Assembly (NCBI RefSeq): GCF_029962835.1
Contig: NC_080588.1
Coordinates: 62,024,001 to 62,088,000 of the forward strand
DNA from: Magnolia sinica
Lineage: Eukaryota; Streptophyta; Magnoliopsida; Magnoliales; Magnoliaceae
Reading direction: 5' to 3'
DNA: 64,000 bases
This document shows positions 24,401-34,264 of the stretch, piece after piece (position 1 is the stretch's first letter; each line of letters starts with the position of its first letter). The translations under genes and the position numbers were made by a program. A model generated the notes under the pieces. The model saw only the letters and a list, made by a program, of their open reading frames with translations. It made no database searches and was not told the origin of the DNA.

Positions 24401-27400
24401 TAAAGATGGGCTCATATAAACCAGTATTGCATATTGTACCATGCTTATATGGAGACGATACAGCCGTATCGGCCGATACTTTACCGATATTCAAATCAAT
24501 GAGTGCTCTATGCCCTCCAGGCAAGTTCGACCTCCATGACCCAGTAATAAGCTTTAGCCCTCACACAATAATCCCCCAAACAGGCTTAGAATCAACTGGA
24601 AAACCCTCCTAATGGGAGGATTTATCTCGACAGTAGATGGACTTTTGAGAAAAAATGAACCACCTACTTAACAGCCTCCATCTAGCTCGTTGAACATCAA
24701 GGTGTCCCATATCGGTATCGGTTGGCGTAACGGTGCCCTCCAAAACCGATACGGATATGGGGCATAATGGCGATACGGAGGCGTAACGGCCCGTAACGGC
24801 GCAATTTTTTTTTTTTTGCCAAAAAAATATGAAAAAATATTGATTAAATCCGGAATATTCTAAGCATTCCAAATATGCATTCATTTATAAATTGGAACAT
24901 GTTTATGGTGGTGTAATGGTCCACTCTTTGGTGAGAAGTTGCATCGGACTGTCTGATTAATTTTTTAACTAGGTAACTTGAATTTGACTACAAAATTCAT
25001 ATATTTAATTTTTTTAAATATGTAATTTATATACTTAACAACTTGATATCATTTCTTCCAATAGTTCTTTTTAAAAAAAATGAAATTAAATTCAGGTAGA
25101 TGGCATTACCAATTTAGGGCTGACTTGGAGGACCAATCTATTCTCCAAATCAGCCTCAAATTCATGTCATTTATTGTCATTATCCCACTTATAAATTGGT
25201 GGACATTTATTGGATAGTGAATCATAAAAATAAAATAAAATCAAAAGGCCCTATTTTAAAAAATAAAAGCTTACAAATTAACAATTAAAACTATTCAAAT
25301 AATTTGATTTTGGCATTGTGAGTTAGCAATTGCAGTCCATAATTTAATTGTCAAATTTTACGTTAATATATGTCTCGTGTACAATTTTTTAAGGCTTAAA
25401 TTAGGAGGGACTCAAATGTAAAGTGCAGCACACGTGTCAAAGTTTTTTGGGCCCCACCTGTGATGAATGTGTTATATCCACAACTTCCATTCATTTTGCC
25501 AAATAAATTTAGGGCATGAGCCCAAAAATGAGGCACATCCAAAGCTCAGGTGGATTGCACCATAAAAAACAACAATAATTAAATGTTCACCGTTAAAAAT
25601 TTATTGGGGGCTAAAAAAGTTTTAGATCAAGCTGACATGTGTGTTTTCCCTTCATCCACGTCAATGTGACCCAATTAATAGGTTAGATTGAAAATAAACA
25701 TTACAGCGGACTTTAAGAAAATTTTAATGGTGAGCATTCTATAACCACTTTTTCCTACGGTGTGGTCTACCTAAGATTTGGATATTACTAATTTTTTGAA
25801 ACCTGATCTAAAATGACGTGGCAAAATGGATGGACGATATGGATAAAAAATATACATCATAGTGGGGCCCACTCGGGTCTGATCAGATTGGATGGAGAAT
25901 AAACGTTACCGTGCGCCCTACGAATAACCGTGAAAATCATTATCTCTGTTGCTATTTTTGGTGTGGTCCAGATAATCTTTGGATATAATTCATTTTTTGA
26001 GTGGTGCTCTAAAATGATCTCTGAAAATAGATGAACGGTGTAGATGTAATAAATACATCACTGTGGAGCCCATATAACTTTGATCTCCTTTGAACCGTTC
26101 GTACAACTCGGAGCTCGAGGAGTGTCAGCGCTCGTCTTTGCGTGACATGTACCTAAGCAGCTAGCTGCTGCAAATTAAAAAAAAAAATGGGGAGGGAAAC
26201 GAAAAGAAAAAAAGAGGGAAACAAGAGAAAAGAAAAAAAGAGGGAAAGGGGGAAAGAAGAGATTGAGAGAGAGAGAGAGTGAGAGAGAGAGAGAGAGGAA
26301 GAAGAAGAAGAAGAACAGGAAGAAGCAGCCGCAGCCGCAGCTGCTCGAGAAGAAGAAGAAGAAGAAGAAGAAGAAAGAGAAGAAGAAGAAAAGAAAGGAA
26401 AAAAATGTACGTTTTTTTTTTTTAAAAAAGGGCAGCCGGATCCGTAACGGCCGTTATGGCCCGTAACGCCCCATAACGGCCGTTACAGTTTGAACGGCCG
26501 TTTCGACCCCGTATCGCGTAACGGGTCCCACCGTTACCGTTACGTATCGGCCGTTACGGCCGATACATAACCGATTTGGGATACCCTGTTGAACGTACAC
26601 ACTAGCATTTGACAGATTGTCTTCTGCACAAGCTGTTCTGTAACGGTGGCCGTAACGGCCACCACCATTACCTTCACGATACGGGTTGTAACGGCCGCTA
26701 CGGTCTCTTTTTTTATTGAAAAAAAAATCCTGAAAAACCTGTATTTGCCATGTAATGTTGATTAAAAAGTATGGAAAACATGTATCTACCCCATAACAGA
26801 CAATTACGGGGCTGTTATGGCCTTTATAGGGGACGTAACGTGCCGTTAACAGCAATTACGGGTCATTTTTTTCCATAACAGCTGTTATGGCTTTTTCTTT
26901 TTTTTTTTAAGATTACTGAATATATTAAAGGAAGAAAATGGGGGGAAAGAACAAGAGGAAACATAGACAGGGGCGAATGAGGGTTGCCGAACAGGCAAAA
27001 CTAGCCATTACACCCCAAGAAAGAGAAAATCTACTTGATTAAAGCTTATAACATAGACCATCCATTCAATCAGCAGACGTGCTTGGCTTTACTAGCGATA
27101 GCCGCGGCGGGATGAGAGACATCCCTAAAGCACCTGTTGTTTCTTTCTTCCCAGACCGACCACCAGATCGCTATGATCGCCATGCGCCAGATCCTCGTCC
27201 TCTTCTTACCCAAACTGACCCCATGCTAGGCTTTGATAAGGAGGGTGACCAAGCAAGGGAAACACGACTTCAAATTGAAGCACTTGAGAAAATCTGTCCA
27301 AATTTCAGAAATGAACGGGCAGGAGAGTAAGAGGTGATCGATGTTTTCTTCGTTCTTCATACAACACAGGCAGATGTTGACGATATTCATGCCCCTTTTT

Positions 27401-30400
27401 CTCAAATTGTCCACCGTGAGGATTCTTTTGGACCCCACTAGCCAGGCGAAGGCAGCATACTTGGGCGGGATGGAGTATTTCCAAAACTTGAACGGAGGTT
27501 GTGCCTGAAAGGATACCGAGCCTTGGTCCAATTGATAATAAAAGGATTTGACAGAGAAAGTGCAAGATTTATCCGCCTTCCAAATTAACTTGTCCAGGCT
27601 CAAGGAATCTGGCTTGCTCAAATTAATGCGCTGAAGAAGCAAGCTCATATATCTCCCAGTCTTGAAGGTTCCTCCTGCAATCGATGATCCAGTCGATCTT
27701 GTTGTCCTGAATTGAGTAGCAGTCAGCTACAAAGGAGTTGGGGTTGGAGGAAAAGCGATGAATATTCGGGAAATCAACTTTTAAGGGGGCTTCGCCCACC
27801 TAAATGTCTTCCCAAAATTGAATTTTGACCCCGTTTCCAAGGCTGAAGCCGATGCCTGGGAGGACTGCCTTCTTAACGGAAATAATCCCCTTCCAAAGGG
27901 GAGAGGCCCTATATCAAGAAGAGTCGTTTGACCACCAACCTCCGATCGATCTTCCGTATTTTCCTTTGATGAGCATGTTCCACAAGCTGTCATCCTACAA
28001 ACCGAGCCTCCAAATCCACTTACCAAGGAGGGCCATGTTCATCCTCTTCGGATCTTTAATGCCTACACCACCACAATCTGTCCGCTGGCATACTTGAGAC
28101 CATTTAACCAGATGGAATTTGTTGGAGTCTTCCTTTCCGTTCCAAAGAAAATTACGCCTGAGTTCATCAAGCCTAGATAGAACCACTGCTGGGCATTTTA
28201 GGAGAGACATGAAATATGTCGGAAGATTGGAGAGGGCTACCTTGATGAGAGTGATGCGGCCTCCCAACGACAGGTATCTGCGCTTCCATCTAGCCAGATA
28301 TTTTTCGAATTTGTTGATGACCTTATACCAGATGGATATAGGAGGCGAACCCAGACATAACGGAAGCCCAACGAAAGAGGCTGGCAGGGAAACGGGGGAA
28401 CACCCAAACGAGAGAGCGAAAGAACTGACCTCTTCGTCCTTTAGATTAACACCAAACATTCTGGATTTGGACAAAATAATTTTTAGACCTGAGACTGCCT
28501 CAAAACATCTGATCATGGTGCGAATATTAGCAACTTTAACCGGATCCGCGTCGCTGAAGATGAGAGTGTCATCTGCGAATTGAATATGGGAGACTGGGGT
28601 TGCCAGGCCTCTCATTTTGATGCCACTAAAACTGCCAGCTGATTGACCTGCCTGGATCATGCTAGAGAGAGCTTCTCCAACGATAAGAAATAGAAATGGA
28701 GACAGAGGGTCTCCCTGTCGGATGCCTCTGAAACTCTTGAAGTAACCTTTAGGGGTGCCGTTAAGGAGGATAGAGAAATGGGCCGACCCTAAACACTCAC
28801 CAATCCATCTATACCATTTGTCAGGGAATCCCAAACGCTTCATCATGTATTAGAGGAATTTCCAGCCGACATGGTCGTATGCCTTTTCGATATTGAGCTT
28901 GTAGCAAATAGATTTACAGTCATTTTTAAAAGTGGAATGCAGACATTTGTTCGCTATCAGCGCAAAGTCTATGATCTATCTGCCCAGAATGAAAGCATGT
29001 TGATAGCTGTTATGGCTGTTACGACCCCGTAACACGTAATGGTTGCCACCGTTACCTTTACGTAACGGCCTTTACGGCCCCGTAACGGCCTTTACGACAC
29101 ACCATGCTGCATGACTACCGATCAACACCTATTGGCTTTAAATCCCTCCAAATCCTCTACCAAGCTGTCTTTAAGATCTTCTTGGCAATGTGGCAAAAAG
29201 TAGCTACATCTATCCTCAGTAGCAGTGTTCCCTTTTGGATGATACTTGTCTTGCAACATGCTTGACCTGCCTACAATAATAGTCAACAGAAAGTTGGCCC
29301 GAGCATTAGCTTCCCGACAACAGCTTCAGCAATCAGTTCGAACTCATTTTTGAAATTCACAAAATCTTGCCTCTGCTTTGAGCTTGACTAAAATATCCCC
29401 TGCTGATGTGTGTTTGCAAACCTATCGTTCATCCTTTGCACCACTAACTTGACCCTGAGACTAAGAGATCCTCTTTTTGGCAAGATGTAAACCCGTCTAC
29501 GTCATCATTTTCCTCTCCTCTCTACGCACATGGTTGGTGCCAATGTTTGAGAGAATAGGGAAAGCCTTCTCATCTATCTTCAAAATACAGGATTCAGATT
29601 CATCTTCCAGTTGGAATAGACCTTGACTCTGGCATAGTCCACCCTCTCCGCCCATACTGCCACCAACACCGTTTTCATTGGGGTTTTTTGTTGGTGGCAT
29701 TGCTTCAAAATCAACAAAAACAATATCTCCTACTACGTTTCCACGGTTCTACCCCTGAAAGGCTCCCTGCCAACAGCAAGAATAGCACCCTTATAGCTCC
29801 CTGGCACCTGCACACCTGCTCGATGTCAGATTCCCTAAGAAGATGCTTTAAGCTTTTTGGAATCAATGATTACTACCTCCATAATGGCGCAAAAAAATTT
29901 TTTTTTTTGCCAAAAAAATATAAAAAAATATGGATTAAATCCGGAATATTCTAAGCATTCCAAATATGCATTTATTTATAAATTGGAACATGTTTATGGT
30001 GGTGTAACGGTCCACTCTTTAGTGAGAAGTTGTATCGGACTGTCTGATGAATTTATGAACCAGATAACCTGAATTTGACTACAAAATTCATATATTTAAT
30101 TTTCTAACTATCTACTATCAATGATAGATATATTAGAATGAATGTAATATGAAAATATCTTACATTTAGGTGTTTGCAATTATTTTTGAGGGCCAAAATT
30201 CATGCGTAAATAGAAAAAAAATATAAAATGGCACCCCAAATATGTAAAATGCACATTAACATGTTCTACTATGATTAACACATCATATGGCATCATTAAA
30301 ACAGCAAAAGAATCATTAAAAAATGATTTTTCGAATTTTCAAAAAAAGGGCCGAAATAAATGCGTAAATAGAAAAAAATATAAAAATATATAAAATGGCA

Positions 30401-33400
30401 CCCCAAATCTGTAAAATGCATATTAACATGTTCTACTATGATTAACACATCATATGGCATCATTAAAACAGCAAAAGAATCATTAAAAAATGATTTTTCG
30501 AATTTTCAAAAAAAGGGCCAAAATAAATGCGTAAATAGAAAAAAATATAAAAAATATATAAAATGGAACCCCAAATCTGTAAAATACACATTAACATGTT
30601 CTACTACGATTAACACATCATATGACATCATTAAAACAGCAAAAGAATCATTTAAAAATGGTTTTTCGAATTTTCAAAAAAAGGGCCAAAATAAATGCGT
30701 AAATAAAAAAAAATATTAAAAAAATATAAAATGGCACCCCAAATCTGTAAAATGCACATTAACATGTTCTACTATGATTAATACATCAAATGGCATGATT
30801 AAAACAGCAAAACAACCATTAAAAACTGATTTTTCGAATTTTAAAAAAAGGGGCCAAAATTCATGCGTAAATAGAAAAAAATATTAAAAAATTATTAAAT
30901 GGCACCCCAAATCTGTAAAATGCACATTAACATGTTCTACTATGATTAACACATCATATGACATGATTAAAACAGCAAAATATATTAAAAAAAGTATAAA
31001 TACCTATTTTTGACGAATTTCTGAAAAATGGCCCACCGAGCTTTGATTCAAAAAAATCTATAATATAATGTGTTTTTCTATCAAATACCTAGCTAAGGTT
31101 GGTCGAAATTAGTAGTAGAAGGAGTTAGAAACAGTTTGGAAGTAAGAGGTTTCAAAAAAACAGCAAAAACTGAGCTAAAAAACAAAAGTTACCGTTTCGG
31201 GCCCGTAACGGCCTGTTACGCCCGTAACGGGCCGTTACGCCCGTATCGGTCCCGTATCGGCCGATACGGGTACAAAAAATCGTATCGGCCGATACGGCCC
31301 CGAAACGGGTAACGGTTCGCACCGTTACCGTTACGTATCGGCCGATACGGCCGATACGTAACCGATTTGGCATACCCTGCCTGGCACCTGCACACCTGCT
31401 CGATGTCAAATTCCCTAAGAAGATGCTTTAAGCTTTTTGGAATCAATGATTACTACCTCCATGACTTTAAAGCCTCCCAGTTGGTCCTCGAGCGGGAGAG
31501 GCTAGATTGGGGTTTCCAAGTGGCTGTGCATATTGTGAGCCAAATCAACCCGAATATTCCTCACCCAAATTCACTCCATTGAGGTAAAAAGGAGCTATTG
31601 ATTTTGGTGTCGGAATCTTTTGGTATAAAAGCATCCAACACCTTAACATATTCTTGAAATTTCAAGAGAACATCTCCCTCCATTTTGAAAGGAACATTAC
31701 ACAGAAAAGGGTTTTTAACCCTCTCTTTCATCCCTACTTCATTCTTTTTTCCTGTGGACTTCCAGAGTACATCTCTCTGCGGCATTCCTTCTAAACTCAC
31801 GCAACCAGCTGGTTTGATTTAGTATTTTACAGCAATTTTAAGCTTGGAAAATCACTCAGCTATCTAAACTCAGTTTCTATGCATCAAAACTATGCCCTAC
31901 TTCAATCGGTGTTCCACATCAAACTACCAACAGCCCAATTAATCCAACCCTTTCCCATCACCTTATCCAACCCTCAGTCAACTCAATAGCACCTTAAACC
32001 TAAATTCAACAGCCATTCCAACCAGTCTATTCATCTGCACTCAACCAGTAACTCCCATCTTAAATCTTCATCAATCCCCTATCTAGGTTACTCCCTATAT
32101 AGATTTGATGTCAACAAACACTATGGATTCATGATGGAATCTATTTAGAACATGTATGGTACACAGAAGGATGCTTGAGATGACATCAATGAAAAAGATA
32201 GTAATAAAAGTTTCATCTCCAAGAAGGTGATACTGAAATAGTCAAAATTGGGCTATTTCCAGTGAAGAATATCGAAACCCACTGTTTCCTTTTTGACATG
32301 TTCCTTTGGAGAAATGAACCGGGATAGTGTGGGGGATGGTCATTCCCATGGAAGTACCATAAAATCCCTTGTAGAGGTATCATGATGCCGAGAGTGGTAA
32401 TCTCACAATCATAACATGCCCAAAGGCAGGAAAGAAATAGGTTTGTTAACCAATCCTACAGGCAACTCTGTACATGCACACATACATGCAGGCACCCATG
32501 CCAACAACGTTGGGCCATCAAAGCAAGCTGCTCACCAGGTGGCCCATCCGTGCAAAAGTCCTGGCCCAGAAAAGAGGGTGGTACACTTGTCATATAAGCC
32601 CCACGTGTACAAAAAAGTGGACGGCAATAGAAAAGGTGACAACAGTCCATATTCATCAAAGACATGGGGACTACTGATGAGTGACCGTCGTGACTTTCTG
32701 GCCAGATCATCTAGTCAGTGGGCCCACCTGATGAATTGCACATGTTTGCACTAGCACCTGAGGATTCACCTCTGAAACTCGAAAGAGGGTCCTACCCTAC
32801 GCCCGACAACAAGAATTGCCTGAGCCAATTAGTTGTTGCCGACCGTGCTTCACTCCACCTCGCTTCCTTCCCCAGATGATTTTGCCTACTCATTGACCAG
32901 TGACTTCGGCATCGAGACACTGACTCCCAGATCAGCTAACCACTCTTTGTAAGGCAGAGCAACTTTCTGATCCCCAATGACAATATCGTCACCAGTGGGA
33001 TTGGGGGCTATGAGTTGAACTGAACTAGACCTGTAATCAAAACTGTGGACATGGGTTAACTCCTATCCTGTAGGGACTATCCCACATTGAATCGACAACA
33101 AGTATCTTTCCTTTCAAAGATTGCTGCTTGAAACGAAGTCTGACTCTTCCAGATACGCAACGCCCCCTTCTGGAGGCCTTACGACGGCTACTTTTATTGA
33201 AGAATTCGGCGTAATGACTGCTTTCAATGGCAATCCTTGATTGATTTCGGAAGGGGTGCGAAAGAGTTCAACACTACGCTCATTTCGTAGATCTACGATT
33301 TCAGGGTAAAGGATTTTTGCTTAGCTGCTTAGCGAATCCCATTGCTTTTATGAAACTTTTCACATTATCTTTGTTTTTCTCGATGCTTTGAATAGCTATC

Positions 33401-34232
33401 CGGATAGCAGAAGTGCAATCATTTGCGAAAGCTCTTTCTTCGCGCTCTTTTGAATCTAAGTTCTATTCGTCCTCGGGCACTCTTCCAACTTCAAGACAAC
33501 AGTCCATATTCATCAAAGACATGGGGACTACTGATGAGTGACTGTCGTGACTTTCTGGCCAGATCATCTAGTCAGTGGGCCCACCTGATGAATTGCACAT
33601 GTTTGCACTAGCACCTGCATGTGGGTGTGCATGTGGAATAAGAAAAACCACTTTCCTAAAGGCATATAAGATGTTATTGACATTGGTAACAAACATCACT
33701 TTAAACCTAATCTGTAGTCAAACTATTGAGTGTAGATTTGTATGCTAATGTGACACCAGCCAAACAGTCAACTATTTTATTTGTGTGCACTAATTATTGT
33801 ATCAAATGAAGCTTAATAACAAATGAGGTGACTTGTACTCCAAAACTAACCAAATCCAAATACCTGTCCATCAGAACCAGCTGAAAACACCCTATTATTG
33901 CTAGGAACTGTTGCCAAAGAATTGACATCACCCTTGTGGTAAGAATGCGCCTGGAGAAGCGTTCCATGGTGACTGTCCCAGAACTGAACGCTGCCAGTGC
34001 TATCTCCACTAACCAGCGTCCCACACCTGAAAAAGTTAGAAATTAAAGATTCAACAAGTGCTATGGAAAGTTATAACAAGGATAACCCTAAATAAATCCA
34101 TCATTATCATCATCATCTAAGCCTTATCCCAACTATCTGGGGTCGGCTACATGAATCTTGTTCTGCCATCAGCTATATTATACAGGGAACGCCCTAGCAT
34201 AAGCTCGAAATGTCATATTGTCAAGATTCATT

Positions 34233-34264
<32 letters not shown>

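Larger units (their letters stand above)
24698..26587. mobile_element. 1.9-kb non-autonomous TIR element of the GTAACGG family
   Basis: Left end AAGGTGTCCCATATCGGTAT; right end (reverse complement) AGGGTATCCCAAATCGGTTA. Both continue into GTAACGG-repeat blocks. Flanks GTTGAACAT (24689-24697) and GTTGAACGT (26588-26596) match at 8 of 9, suggesting Mutator-like mobility. Interior 24800-25080 is shared with 29888-30100, and the right terminal 180 bp with 31190-31379. The middle holds core modules (25430-26080) and a purine tract. No transposase is visible. Confidence 0.7.
3738..33863 (-). other. Giant UTP4 intron (about 30.1 kb), TE-filled
   Basis: This interval separates exon 5 (ending ..FSAGSDGQ) from exon 6 (starting IVLYKLSND). 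The protein sequence is contiguous in homologues, so it is one intron of 30,126 bp. Its donor reads GTATTTGG and its acceptor TTTGCAG. Nearly all of it can be assigned to LINEs, hAT-like and Mutator-like elements, MITE modules and tandem repeats, on both strands. Confidence 0.85.

Noticed and set aside
26263-26466. Lys/Glu-rich open frame
   Set aside because: Product of a GA/GAA simple-sequence tract.
30191-31020. CRISPR-like array
   Set aside because: Units are contiguous 158-168 bp tandem repeats with no spacers, in a plant nuclear context.
32761-33494. Firm call of a mitochondrial insertion
   Set aside because: The style is suggestive, but no mitochondrial gene is readable, so it is kept as a possibility only.
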